Shown: positions 32,601-42,926 of the stretch, in pieces
How the letters are laid out: each line of letters begins with the position of its first letter
How positions within the stretch are numbered: the first letter of the stretch is position 1
Origin: Orobanche coerulescens
Lineage: Eukaryota; Streptophyta; Magnoliopsida; Lamiales; Orobanchaceae
Direction of reading: 5' to 3'
Assembly: GCA_033398695.1 (NCBI GenBank)
Contig: CM065803.1
Location: 47,979,501-48,043,500, forward strand
DNA: 64,000 nucleotides
Position numbers and translations under genes: made by a program
Notes under the pieces: generated by a model
The model's input: the letters and a program-made list of their open reading frames with translations, nothing else
What the model was told of the DNA's origin: nothing
Databases searched by the model: none

Positions 32601-33130
32601 ATTCAAAAGAGACTACTAACTCTGGATTAGTTGGTTATGCTGATGCGGGATACAAATCCAATCCACATAAGGCTCGCTCACAGACCGTTTATTTATTCTA
32701 CTATAATGGTACGGCTATATCATGGAGATCGACCAAACAAACATTAGTAGCTACATCTTCTAATCATTCTGAGATAATTGCTCTCTATGAAGCTGACAGA
32801 GAAAGTGTTTGGCTAAGATCAGTTATAGCTCATATACTAAATGAATGTCGATTGAAGCTTGTGACAGACACTCCCACAATTATTTATGAAGACAATGCGA
32901 CATGCATAGCACAAGTCAAGGGTGGATATATAAAAGGTGATCGGACCAAGCATATTTCACCGAAGTTTTTCTACACACATGAACTACAAAACAACAGAGA
33001 AATAAATGTTCAACAAATTTGCTCCTGTCATAATCTCACTGATTTATTTACAAAATTATTGCCGACATCAACATTCGAGAAAATGGTATACGGTATAGGC
33101 ATGAGAAGAGCTAATTTTAACCAAGATTGA
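29649..33130 (+). pseudogene. Cop1 pol polyprotein (gag missing)
   Basis: Copia order is kept. First comes a protease remnant with an altered active site, CLVDNATTHSIF, only about 12 codons from the ATG. Next are the GAG-pre-integrase HHCC region (LWHDRLGHPG...CESCSRGK) and the integrase core, with Asp in HGDICGP and Asp in RMDNAGKF; the expected Glu is Lys (AAA, 30602-30604). Then come RT with YVDD in AVYVDDINLIG (to 32410) and RNase H with YADAGY, SEIIAL and EDNATC (to 33130). Breaks are a TAA at 30360, a frameshift near 30485, an out-of-phase stretch around an A9 run (31230-31310) with stop TAG at 31256, and a TAA at 32408. No gag precedes the protease. It is non-functional, and the reading order is otherwise collinear with plant copia pol. 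Confidence 0.93.
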
Positions 33131-33204
33131 TAAATCAATTTGACGGCATATATTCTTTATTTCAGGGGGAGCAAATCAATATGTACGTTGTACTCTTTTT
33201 CCCT

Positions 33205-33322
33205 TATGACAGGTTTTTATCTCATTGGGTTTTTCCAGCTTAAGGTTTTTAACGAGGCAGCTTATGCACAAGGATTGGATTTAAGTTGTGTACTCTATTG
33301 AAATGAGCATTCCAAGGGGGAG
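33205..33322 (+). other. Cop1 3' UTR module and polypurine tract
   Basis: Contains GGTTTTTATCTCATTGGGTT and TTAAGGTTTTTAACGAGGCAGC, a module that recurs about four times in antisense in Cop2. It then runs to the purine tract AAGGGGGAG (33314-33322) directly before the 3' LTR. Confidence 0.75.
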
Positions 33323-33741
33323 TGTTATGAATAAAATGTAAATGCTCATGTGAAAGGAAGAAAGCCTTCATCTAAATGTGAAAATGAGAAATTATCAAGT
33401 CTTCATTTTTGAGCTACATTCATAGCCATATATTGATGACTTTGAAGGTTGACAATTTTGCCATTTCATACCCCAAAGTTTACTATAAATAGATATTTTG
33501 TGGGAGATGAAAGACACCAATTCTAAGCATTCTTGAGCTATAGAATTCTCCCACATTTTCTCTCCTCTTGTAATATAGAAAACCCTTGGTAGCTTTGCTA
33601 CAAAGTTTAAGGGTTAGAATCATTGTAAACATCCTCTAAATATATTAGTGAAGTTTCGGATCCCTCCGACCGTGGACGTAGATCATTTGATCGAACCGCG
33701 TAAATTCTTGTGTGGTTTATTTATTCTCGTTTTTCATAATA
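33323..33741 (+). repeat. Cop1 3' LTR
   Basis: 419 bp, TGTTATGA...TCATAATA, matching the split 5' LTR. It includes a TATAAATAG box near 33484. Confidence 0.93.
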
Positions 33742-33892
33742 CTCGTTACTTATAAAGTAAACTATTTGTCTAAGCATGACTTTTAAAATTAACTTTCTTA
33801 CTTTAATTTGACAAGTCAATTAGACTCGTTTAACACCCTTTCGAAAATCTCAAAGAATTCTCAAAAGCATTAAACACTTATAATGTAGATAT
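33742..33892. other. AT-rich sequence between Cop1 and Cop2
   Basis: Nothing recognisable. It ends in the GATAT target copy (33888-33892) of Cop2. Confidence 0.5.
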
Positions 33893-34109
33893 TGTTATGA
33901 AATCGAAATATTATAGAGAGAGAATTTAGAGAGAGAATAGAGAATGATTCTCAGGTGTAGTTTTTCATTAATAACTGAAGTCCTATTTATAGGAAAACTT
34001 CAGATGGCACAATCGTAATTACATAATTACATCAAGGGCATAATAGTCATTCACACTATATAAAAACAAAAGGGTAATTGAAATGCCACTTTCAAGGTAT
34101 ATTATAACA
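33893..34109 (-). repeat. Cop2 3' LTR
   Basis: 217 bp, TGTTATGAAATCG...TATATTATAACA, copy of 39323-39539. It contains GAGAGAGAATTTAGAGAGAG and a CTATTTATAGG stretch. Confidence 0.92.
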
Positions 34110-34149
34110 CTCCCCCTTGAATGACTATTTACATAAATATCTGCTGAAC

Positions 34150-34940
34150 TTGTTTGAAGAAAAACCCTATGGGAGAAAAACTTTCAAACTGTTTGTATTG
34201 GAGCTTGTGGCAATCATATCATGTTGCATCATAATGTTGGTAGGAAATCTCTGTGGGATAAAACTTCAGCAATCTGTGATCTCATAAATTTGCTCCCTCT
34301 TATCTCTATAGTTCTTGCATGAATATTCTTGTGCCGTCTCAGTAAAACCTCGTGGGACAAAAACTGAGTGAATCTGTCATATATATCATTCGTTGTTGGA
34401 GTATCCATGTGTTGCCTCATTAAAACCTTGTCAAGAAAACCCAGTGGGAAAAACTTGATCGAAGGAAAAAGAATACAACTACTCCTTCTATTTTCAAGCT
34501 TTGAGGAATAATCTTGATCTTTGTAGTGTTCCTCATTATGCCATGAATATGCCTCGTTAAAACCTTATTAGGAAAAACCCAATGGGAAAAATCATAATTA
34601 AGGGAAAAAGAGTACATTATTCATACTAATACGTCATTCCAGTTGCCTCGTTAAAAACCTTGCTAGGAAAACCCAATGGGACAAAACCTCAGTCAAGGGA
34701 AAAAGAGTGCAATGCGTATTTTATATAATTATGCCCCAGGCATTTCAATGATCCTCCAGAGATTAGTACGAGTATCATTTTCAGTGCAGTTTGTAATATC
34801 GAACTCATATTCTTTGCGATATATTCCAAATCTCTTTTGGAAATTTCATATTAGTTGTGATTAAGCTGCCTCGTTAAAAACCTTGCTGGGAAAACCCAAT
34901 GGTATAAAACCTCAGTCCAGAAAAAGAGTACAGCATATAA
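34150..34940 (-). repeat. Cop2 3' UTR repeats (GCCTCGTTAAAACC type)
   Basis: Four clear copies near 34413, 34549, 34641 and 34866, and two weaker ones, share TGCCTCGTTAAAAACCTT, then GAAAACCCAATGGGA and AAAAAGAGTAC. They are spaced roughly 90-225 bp. The single matching module in Cop1 is in the sense orientation at 33205-33275, so the array is antisense here, in agreement with the - strand of Cop2. Confidence 0.8.
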
Positions 34941-36192
34941 TTTTCGTTCACAACACTTTATTTTAAGTCACTGCATGCGCTGATAATATGTTCAAAATCT
35001 CTTCACGAGTCACTTTCAGTAAGCCCATATGTTTCATTTTATTATAAGGGCATATATTTCAATTTCGATGGATTTCAATATCCTCATTTTCACAAATCAT
35101 GGATTTTAATATCCTCATTTCTAATATCCATATTTCACAGTCATGGATATCCTCATACCATTTATCGATATCCTCTTTCCAATCATTGATATCCTCATTT
35201 CATTCATAGCGCTATATTGTGTCGACACATTTCAACATTTATTTCCCCATGGCAATATAACTTGCCGAGATATCTCATTATCAATCATCCATTGGAATTA
35301 CACATTGTGGTTATGTCTATATACTTCTCAAAAGTATATGCCTCCTTTTATCATTTGCTTTGATTCATATTCGGGGAATTATTATGTATTTATCAAAGCA
35401 GTTGTAGTTGGTATCAAAGATGAATAATCTATCATGCATCTTTGAACTTCAAGTTCATATAGTTGTGAGGATATAGTGTGATGTATTTCACTTATTTCCA
35501 ACTACTAATACTCCCCCTCATGTTAAGAGATTTCTTGAGCACCAAACTCATATGCCAGTACCTCAGTATTCATCTTCAGTCATGAGGGTTTATATATTAT
35601 GTTCTCGATATTAGCAGGAGGACTTCGAATAGTATGCCAATTAATATCCCACTTGTATGTGCATATCTTGATCCTTTCTGGGATCTATTCAAGTTTATTT
35701 GGGATATATTACTAGCTTAATCTGATATGGAATATATGCTCAAACCGTGAGCAAATCATGTTGTAAATTTCTGATTACGAGTCATATACACACGTGACTA
35801 TCTAGTGGATCCATAATATCTAGTAGTTCACATGTAGATGAAGTGGGCCCATACTCCCCCTTAATATATTCCAAATTTGTTAGGAATTTGTTCCCAATAT
35901 TGGCTAGTAGTGATATTAATCGAGAACAAATATTTGAAGACATGATGTGTCTGTATCACCATATAGATATTTTACCAGCATGTCACATCATCTTTCGGTG
36001 CCATTATTGCACATCATTATCAACATGGAGTCGCTACTCACACATGTCATATTATGTTCATTATTCAAATATAGAGCCGTAGTTCATACGCTTCAGGACG
36101 CAGAGTCAAATCTCATACGCGTAATTCCAATCTATAAATAGATTATCATTGTATTCACAAAATTCACCCATACCGAGGGTCTGAATATCATA
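34941..36192. other. Cop2 interior, non-coding
   Basis: AT-rich. Near 35095-35205 there are four or five degenerate units built on ATGGATATCCTCATT or its variants. Two purine/pyrimidine runs (ctccccctca near 35511, ctcccccttaa near 35851) resemble inner polypurine tracts. Several short frames lack family features and I do not call them genes. Confidence 0.45.
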
Positions 36193-36723
36193 ATGGATTC
36201 AATGCTTTCGAATCTTCGTAAATATTACCCATCTCTTCCAGTGAATATCATAAAAAGAATTTATCGAGCTCGACTCGAAAGATTAAGGGTGCTAATGAGA
36301 AATGGCATCCCAGAAGATATTCGATGGTTGATCGAAGCACAAGTTCGACTATCTGGCGAATTTTCAAATTCATTTAACTATATGCCAGGTACAGGTAAGA
36401 GTAGTTTTGCAAAGAAACAGAGAGCAAAAAGATTAGGCGGGTGCTATAAATATGCTCGGTGGACATGTGACACACGATGCAAATCTGTGGTGTTTGTATC
36501 CAAAAATCGAGAAGATAAAATAGCATTTATCAAGGATGGATTGAGTAAGGAATCTATGGATCATGATATCTAACAGATTCTTGATACACATCCCAGTGGA
36601 TACGTTCATCGTGAACTAATGGCTTTGTGGATACAATTTAAGAATGAACGGGAACGTTATTGTCATGAAAAATTAATCTCAAAAGATCCAGTTTGTAAGT
36701 CTGTTATGTCATCGTTGGTATAA
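36193..36723 (+). pseudogene. Unrecognised ORF in Cop2, antisense to the element
   Basis: A frame of 126 codons from the ATG at 36193, starting MDSMLSNLRKYYPSLP, interrupted by TAA (36571). It continues in the same frame for 49 codons (QILDTHPSGYVHRELMALW...) to TAA at 36721. It is rich in Arg and Lys and contains GTGKSSFAKKQRAKR. That resembles a P-loop only loosely and sits in the wrong context, so no ATPase claim is made. Residues CYKYARWTCDTRC form a Cys-rich patch. Codon-like composition and length suggest a former gene, and the LOG-like pseudogene lies 280 bp downstream on the same strand. I do not recognise the family. Confidence 0.5.
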
Positions 36724-37002
36724 GGTAAATAGAAAAATAATACAAGTGATGAATATTGTTTTCCAATATTTAAATTTCTCAGCTGCCGATCGGTAACGTC
36801 ATTTTCATTGAAAAAATATAATTCATATCTTTCGTTTTCTTTTGCAATTTTGTCAAAAGTAATGACTTATCTGTCGCTCCCTTTTCAATGAAAATAGTGA
36901 AGTCATTTGTCGTTTAGTAAGAAGTTTATTCTTTAAATTTAGGATCCACAAATCAGAAAATATATCTCTCATAAAAGTATTTTGAAAGTCTAGTGTAGAA
37001 AG

Positions 37003-37287
37003 ATGGAGTTCTCCGAATCCTCATATAGATCTCATTCAATTAAAACTATATGTATTTTAGGTGGATCCAAACTGATAGGTCATAAACAGCATATAGATAT
37101 GGCATATCAGTTCGTAAAATAATTAGGAAAATACAAAATCGATATATTGTATGGTGGGAGTAATTATAGATTTTTGGGTTATCTTTTAGAGGCTGCACAA
37201 AATAGGAGAATAAGAGTAACAAGTGCCTTACACTTTCCTACAGTTAGAACTAGTAGTATAGGGGGCTCAACTGGGTTGATGCTTTAA
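37003..37287 (+). pseudogene. LOG-like (cytokinin phosphoribohydrolase) N-terminal fragment
   Basis: In one frame from the ATG: MEFSESSYRSHSIKTICILG, then GSKLIGHKQHIDMAYQFVK, a TAA (37120), then LGKYKIDILYGGSNYRFLGY, LLEAAQNRRIRV and a terminal TAA (37285). The layout fits the N-terminal Rossmann half of LOG enzymes: a short lead, a Lys-x-Ile-Cys strand with Gly-Ser, a helix ending in a Gly before a hydrophobic strand, then YGG and a Gly-Leu-type helix with an Ala-Ala turn. LOG proteins release active cytokinin bases from riboside monophosphates in the cytosol. The catalytic C-terminal half is absent and one stop interrupts, so it is inactive. The identification is from pattern only. It is on the + strand, antisense to Cop2. 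Confidence 0.5.
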
Positions 37288-39322
37288 GCACAGTCTGTGC
37301 ATGATAGTTTGACGTATGTGGTGAATAATATAACGAATATGTGACATATGCTTCTCGATATGCGTTTTCATGTCGATATGATTTCAATGATCCCACCATG
37401 TAATATAATCAACATGGGATTTATTGAGCAATTATTTTGCAGTGATAGTTTTCCATATCACTTGTCAAATGATCCCACCATGCGGTGTATTTGCATGTTT
37501 TTTTTAATTAATCGGTGATAGCTTCTGGTATCACTTGCTCAATTTTCTCCATTCGTGTTTAATAATCATGGAGATCGGATATTATTTCCATCAACTGCTT
37601 CTTCTTCGAGAGTATGATTTGAATCATTGATCAACTACTTCTTCAGAGTAGGATTTATCGACTGCTTCTTCGGGAGCAGAATTTACGAACCATTCATGTG
37701 GTATAACCAACCACGATGGTGATATATAATATATAAATTGCATATGTAAAACCATCTATCTTGTGATAACTGAACTCATCATATGGGAGGTATTGTAATT
37801 ACAAAAAAATAAAATTCGATAAATATGTGGTTTCAAACCACCACTTTGAGATAAATAAGAGATAGAAATTAGACTGCAAAAATAATTAACTGCTTCTACC
37901 AAAGTAGGATCTTCCAATCAATTTCTCAAAATATAGTCATCGTCAAGGTATATGTCGAAATATCGACTGCCGTTAATAGTATGTATAAGGGTATGTATTC
38001 ATATTTTTATTTTTTTGCAGATTCCAGAGTTGGATAATGATTCATACATTATAATAAATTTAATAATAACATATATGAAAAGAGTTAACACTCATATCAA
38101 TATTAGTGTCAAATTGAAGCTCTCGTAAAATGGATCATGATGGTATCAAGAAAAATTAATTCTGATAGCATATGTATCCTATATGTAACAAAAACGAATG
38201 TATGATTCAATAAATTAAAAGAATAATTTATTCTTTTATTATTATTTTTTTTCGGTTTCTGTGACCCAAGATGAACGTTTCAAACTATGATTTATTTTTC
38301 TTTCTTTTGCTTTTGTGGACAGCCTAATTTGTGCTGTCCTTTTCCTTTTTTTTTATAATTATTTTGTCTTTTCTCCTTTATTCATTCTTTTCAGCTTTAG
38401 GGCTTCGTCTTCTCCGTTACTGTATCTAAGTCCTAAGAAGCGGGTAGCCTCAAATCCGTGTTTTACTTTTATGTTCTATATGTTCCTCCTTTTTTTATAC
38501 TTAATTTCTATTTATCATCCCTTCTTTTTACGGCAGCAACATACCCACATAATATTAATGAACACATAGTACATACCTCACGTAAAAGACAGAGATATAG
38601 GCACCTTCTTTTATCCGTCGGTCGATGCCGCCACTACTGTGGATATACTATCATATGGTCTCCAAATCAAGATTTTATTCGGCCATCTCAAAACATCGTC
38701 CATGGCGGCAGGAAGCTTGTGCTCCAACATGGCGTAGTAGCAAGTTCGACCACCAGGATCAAGGTGAGTCGAAGTTAGTTATCCTTCATATTTTATATCT
38801 CCATGATGGATCTTCGAGCTGGATTATGGTGTTTCCATACGCTTCGGAGGAGTTTGGATCTGACATGTTGTCTTAGCCTGTCCTTCTTGGCCCTTTTTTT
38901 TTAGAGAAGTTTTGGCTCGCGAGGTTATTCGCTGATTTTGGAAAAGAAGATGATGTTAGGGAATTCCGAAGAATAATCTTCTCACACAGAAATCAAAGCA
39001 ACTGTTTGTGTTAGTTTCCTTGGGGTTTTCTTCGTCAGCCATGATTTGGTTGATTTCCTTCCGCCATGTTGAACTAATTTTAAGAAAACAACTGATTCCT
39101 CAACAAAAATCAGAACATGGAATTATTTGATGTAGTCTTGAGAAGAAGGTAGAAAAGGAAGAGTAGAGATCGGTGAGTTGGTGGAAGATGCTCAATCGTG
39201 AAGAAAAATTATGTGGTTGTTTGTAATAATTAGATTTCTGATACAGAGGATCATCTATAAGATGCAGCTGTAGAGCATACTCTCATTATATTACTCAGTA
39301 GGTTAGAGTTGTTCTGATAACG
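37288..39322. other. Cop2 interior, 5' half, non-coding
   Basis: Holds three tandem-like copies of CAACTGCTTCTTC...GAGTA-GATTT (37591-37684) with a fourth relic at 37889, and two copies of TGATCCCACCATG about 95 bp apart (37390, 37473). T-rich and AT-rich tracts follow around 38200-38530. I see no conserved protein. The sequence GTTCTGATAACG at 39311-39322 is the primer-site-like end. Confidence 0.45.
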
Positions 39323-39539
39323 TGTTATGAAATCGAAATATTATAGAGAGAGAATTTAGAGAGAGAATAGATAATGATTCTCAGGTGTGGCTTTTCATTA
39401 ATAACTGAAGTCCTATTTATAGGAAAACTTCAGATGGCACAATCGTAATTACATAATTACATCAGGGGCATAATAGTCATTCACACTATATAAAAACAAA
39501 AGGGTAATTAAAATGTCACTTTCAAGGTATATTATAACA
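39323..39539 (-). repeat. Cop2 5' LTR
   Basis: 217 bp, copy of 33893-34109, followed by GATAT. Confidence 0.92.
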
Positions 39540-39544
39540 GATAT

Positions 39545-39913
39545 TTGTTTAAATATTCCAAATGTTAATACATTCATTTAATATCGTTTGTCCTCACTTA
39601 TATATTTGTTTAGATATTTGTCTTCATTTAATAGTGATGAAGTAATAGTGACAACTTAGTGATGAAGTTATAATGACAACTTACTTGTCTCATATCTCAT
39701 TATATCATTAAATCTCATTTTATCATATCAAGTATTTGAATAAGATTTAATTGTTTACTTTAATATCCATATAACGAGGTTTTACGAACTCGTGCGATGC
39801 ACCAGTTGTGCTTTTGGTTGAATATCTACGTGTTTTGTATGTAATGTTTGTGCAGATGTTTATATACTTTTATCAAGGTTGCGTTAATGTGTGTAATATA
39901 AGTTATATCACTA
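39545..39913. other. AT-rich intergenic sequence
   Basis: A/T-rich with short repeats of TTTAATATCGTTTGT and GATGAAGT types. No gene or element end is recognised. Confidence 0.4.
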
Positions 39914-40482
39914 TGTAACACCCCGACTTTCTAGGGGTAATTATTGGGGAAAATAAATAAAAGGTAAATTTGACGAAGAATAATTCTGTTTTGAGAATAT
40001 TAAAATTCTCGCCTATAAAGTCGAGTCGCTACACTGACATAAATTAAATACCTTTAATTAAGGCAATAACACGTCATAGATACGAAATAAAATTTGCGGC
40101 GGAAGAATAAATTATAAATTGTTAATTTCTAACAAAAGTTTCCCCAAAAGAATCTCGAAACATTTGACATACGAAAAATATCATTTAATAAATTTCATTC
40201 ATATGCCCTCTCGGCTCGCTCATTCGTCCATCCGACTCGGTTTAACCTGGGGGATCAATAAAGGTGGGGGTGAGCTTCCTTCAGCTCGTGGAAATCTCAC
40301 TTATCACAGTAATATACAATCTCATGGCAAGCATAAAATGAATAGTCTATCATATCTTGTCCTCAACATGAATACATACACACAATATTACGTATAGCAT
40401 GAATCTAGCACGCATAACACGAATATTGAGGTTGCGCAGGTGTCCCCGCAACAACATGAAACATACACAAAATACCACATAT
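39914..40482 (-). repeat. Relic gypsy-type LTR, part 1
   Basis: Starts TGTAACACCCCGAC on the + strand like other - strand LTR ends here. It has an acceptor-like TTATTGATCCCCCAG|GTT in element sense (about 40242). It runs into the Gy5 target CATAT. Sequence with a donor-like TTCAG|GTGGGAA continues after Gy5 near 59668. The far LTR end is not found, so the extent is uncertain. On both sides of Gy5 the text GAATATTGAGGTT-GCAGGTGTCCCCG is repeated. Confidence 0.45.
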
Positions 40483-40774
40483 TGTAACACCCCGAGATAT
40501 TCGGAATAATTACAGCGCCGTAAACCCTTTAAGTAAGGATTTACAAGGCTAATTAGAAGAAATGTAAATATAATACAACAGTACTATGAAAGTTCCAAAT
40601 ACAAAACCGGTTTCAAACAGATCAAATGAGTCATTATTACAACCATCTCGAAATATTAATAAGACACGCGTACTCGAGTACTGAAAATGAACCACGAAGA
40701 CAAATCAAATAAACATCACTGAGCCCCTTCGTCGTCATATCGGTACTGTGGCTGCTTTCCTGCTCCTCGACTAC

Positions 40775-41304
40775 CTGAACATCAAAACAAATGTCCACCT
40801 CGAAGAGGTTATCAAAACGATGCTAGTACAAGTATCATAATACAAAATCATCAGTGCATCATAAAACATACAAAACGGACTTCCGTCATCGGAATCCAAC
40901 GATGTGAATCCTCACGATTCCATCAACATAATACAGGGTAATCCAACGATCCAGCGCCCTTGGTATAGATCCCCATGATGATCCCATCGGACCAACGCAT
41001 GATGGAAAACCCTTCCAACGATCCAGCGCCCTCAGCATAGATCCCCATGATGATCCCGTCGGACCAACACATGGTGGACATCCGATCCAGCGCCCTCAGC
41101 ATAGATCCTCATGATCCCTTCGGATCATTTTACACATAAACATTACAATTATGCAAATCAACCCGTTCATCGATGTGAACAATCAAGGAACCAATAACAA
41201 ATATCATGACAACTCGAAGAAATCAATCTCATGTTCAACAACCAGAATAAATCGTACACATGATCAACAATGCAATATCAATAAGTTTAAAATACGATAC
41301 TTGC
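40775..41304 (-). other. Candidate GC-AG intron inside Gy5 LTR
   Basis: In element sense: donor TTTGAG|GCAAGTATCG, a branch-point-like TGATAACC with a CCTCTTCGAGG hairpin, a T-rich stretch, and acceptor GATGTTCAG|GTAG. It encloses 530 nt including the minisatellite. Inference from seven-family conservation. Confidence 0.5.
40930..41130 (-). repeat. Gy5 LTR minisatellite
   Basis: Three units of about 75-85 bp with CCAACGATCCAGCGCCCT, ATAGATCCCCATGATGATCC and TCGGACCAACGCATG (+ strand). The right LTR has the same near 57600-57780, and Gy7 has a related two-unit version at 62458-62605. Confidence 0.88.
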
Positions 41305-42405
41305 CTCAAAGATGGCAAGAACTCATTACTCCAATGATCTCAACCCACTCGAAGGCTGCCTCCTTCGATCAAACGTAGCAAGCTCGAACATTAACAAAAG
41401 AGATAATATATAATTCATCTCATGTCGTACGAATGTCTAACAATCCGGTCTACGGCCGAAAGCTCTTAAAACGTATTCTGCCTGAACTACTTAGCGTACG
41501 CTACGTATTCTACGTAACGTGCGCTAAGCCTGCTAGTTAGCGTACGTAAACGCCGAAGTCTAGCATACGCTAGCTATGTACCGACAGTCCTATCTGATCA
41601 GCCGACTGACTCGACTGATGACATAACGTACGTTACGTACCAGACGTAGTGTACGTTAACTCATTCCCGATAGTGCACGTTAATATACATATCTTAGCGT
41701 GCGCTAACCGTGCATGGCAGTTTACTACTGGGTAGAAGACTAGATCTAATGGTGATGAAACTCATGAAATCTTCAGTGTTTAATACATGTCATCTCCATG
41801 CATATCATGCTCATACGGTTTATGAATGATCTTTACGGATTAAACGACTTCAAGGTACAAGGATACATATAATCTTCTCAACACCATAATTCATCTTGAT
41901 CTTCAAGAAAATATCCTAGTTTCAATCCATTCTATGTCCCAAAACGTATAATTCCATTATGTAAAAACATAAGAACTTGATAATCTCCATAACTGGTCAT
42001 AATCGGTTTGAAGCTTCATGAATATGCTAGTAGTTCAAACACAAAAAGGTTCAATGGTTTCATACGATGAAGAAGTACCGAAACATCGAAAATATCCTTC
42101 TAACACATGATGTTCGACTACGTACGAATTTAACTGACTAGATAAATCCCAAATCATGATCATAACATCCTTCAGAATACTACTTAAATTGGTGAAGAAT
42201 CACCTACCTCAAAGTAGTGAAGAACAAGGAGGAACTTGAAGAAATCCAACACCGAGGGCTTGAACACCAATCTCCAATGATCTATAATCTTCAAACTCGT
42301 GCTAGGATGATGATATGAGAGGTTGAAGATGGAAGAGGTAACTCTCCAAGTCTAAGAATTCGGATTTGTGAATTGAAAAAGGCTGAAAAATAAAAAAGGG
42401 TGCTG

Positions 42406-42735
42406 TCATATATATATAAAATGGTTATTAGCGCGCGCTAGTCCATATCTGTAGCCTGCGCTAACGGCCATTCGAAGATTACTGACCTCACTGTACTCAA
42501 CACTTAGCGTGCGCTATCCTCATATCAGTAGCGTGCGCTACCGCGTTGACTCGGCTTTTCCCGAAAGCCGTCCAGGTTCATCCCGACATGATCCGACCAA
42601 GATCCACGGCTGATCTCACCTACCACCCTGTCTTAATCATGTTGACTACGTATAGCGCGCGCTAAGGTTCATATACAGCGTGCGCTACGAACCCCAATTA
42701 GCGTACGCTACGCTTAGTCGATAGCGTGCGCTACA
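42406..42735 (-). promoter_or_regulatory. Gy5 palindrome array and TATA box
   Basis: Eight or so TAGCGTGCGCTA-type copies (+ strand reading) at 42425-42735, directly upstream, in element sense, of the TATATATATA box. The right LTR repeats it at about 59032-59340. Confidence 0.72.
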
Positions 42736-42883
42736 TGTGCAAAAATCACAATTTTGAACACATTCATGAAATCATATGCTCAACAACACGGGATCATGAA
42801 ATACGGAGAATAATACTCAGATTAGAATGCAACAAATACATATCACAAGGTTCAAATACACATCAGAAATCTCGGGTATTACA

Positions 42884-42926
42884 TCCTATCTCCCTAAAAA
42901 GAAGTTTCGTCCCGAAACTTAAGATA
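42884..42926 (-). other. Gy5 polypurine tract region
   Basis: In element sense AAGTTTCGGGACGAAACTTC, then TTTTTAGGGAGATAGGA and the LTR. It has the same inverted repeat as the other elements. Confidence 0.75.

Larger units (their letters stand above)
1143..33741 (+). mobile_element. Ty1/copia retrotransposon Cop1 (split, decayed)
   Basis: A copia element of about 4.6 kb of its own sequence, split by a 28-kb nested insertion at 1502-29541. It has matching LTRs (1143-1501 plus 29547-29609, and 33323-33741), a primer-site-like sequence, a broken pol in copia order (protease, integrase, RT, RNase H), a 3' UTR module and a polypurine tract. The LTRs begin TGTTATGA and end TCATAATA, an imperfect inverted repeat. 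The flanking 5-mers CTATT and CTCGT match poorly, so no clean target duplication is claimed. There is no gag. It is the outermost and therefore oldest insertion of the left nest. Confidence 0.9.
33893..39539 (-). mobile_element. Non-autonomous copia-type element Cop2
   Basis: Two 217-bp LTRs (33893-34109 and 39323-39539) differ at only a few positions and are flanked by the perfect duplication GATAT (33888-33892, 39540-39544). The polypurine tract (reverse of ctccccctt, 34110 on) and the primer-site-like GTTATCAGAAC next to the right LTR set the orientation as -. No gag, protease, RT or integrase frame exists in 5.2 kb of interior. The interior instead holds antisense 3' UTR-type repeats, two +-strand pseudogenes and CTTCTTC repeats. 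It is probably mobilised by copia proteins supplied in trans. Confidence 0.9.
40483..42883 (-). repeat. Gy5 3' LTR
   Basis: 2401 bp. It contains a TATATATATA box near 42406-42415, a palindrome array (42425-42735), a second palindrome cluster (about 41489-41705), a donor-like TTTGAG|GCAAGTATC (41304), a minisatellite (40930-41130), a hairpin region and an acceptor-like TGTTCAG|GTAG (40775). The LTR ends carry CCCGAGAT and ATCTCGGG as inverted extensions. Confidence 0.94.

Noticed and set aside
36340..36440. P-loop ATPase reading of GTGKSSFAKK
   Set aside because: There is no following Walker B or other NTPase context within the short frame, so the resemblance is treated as chance.
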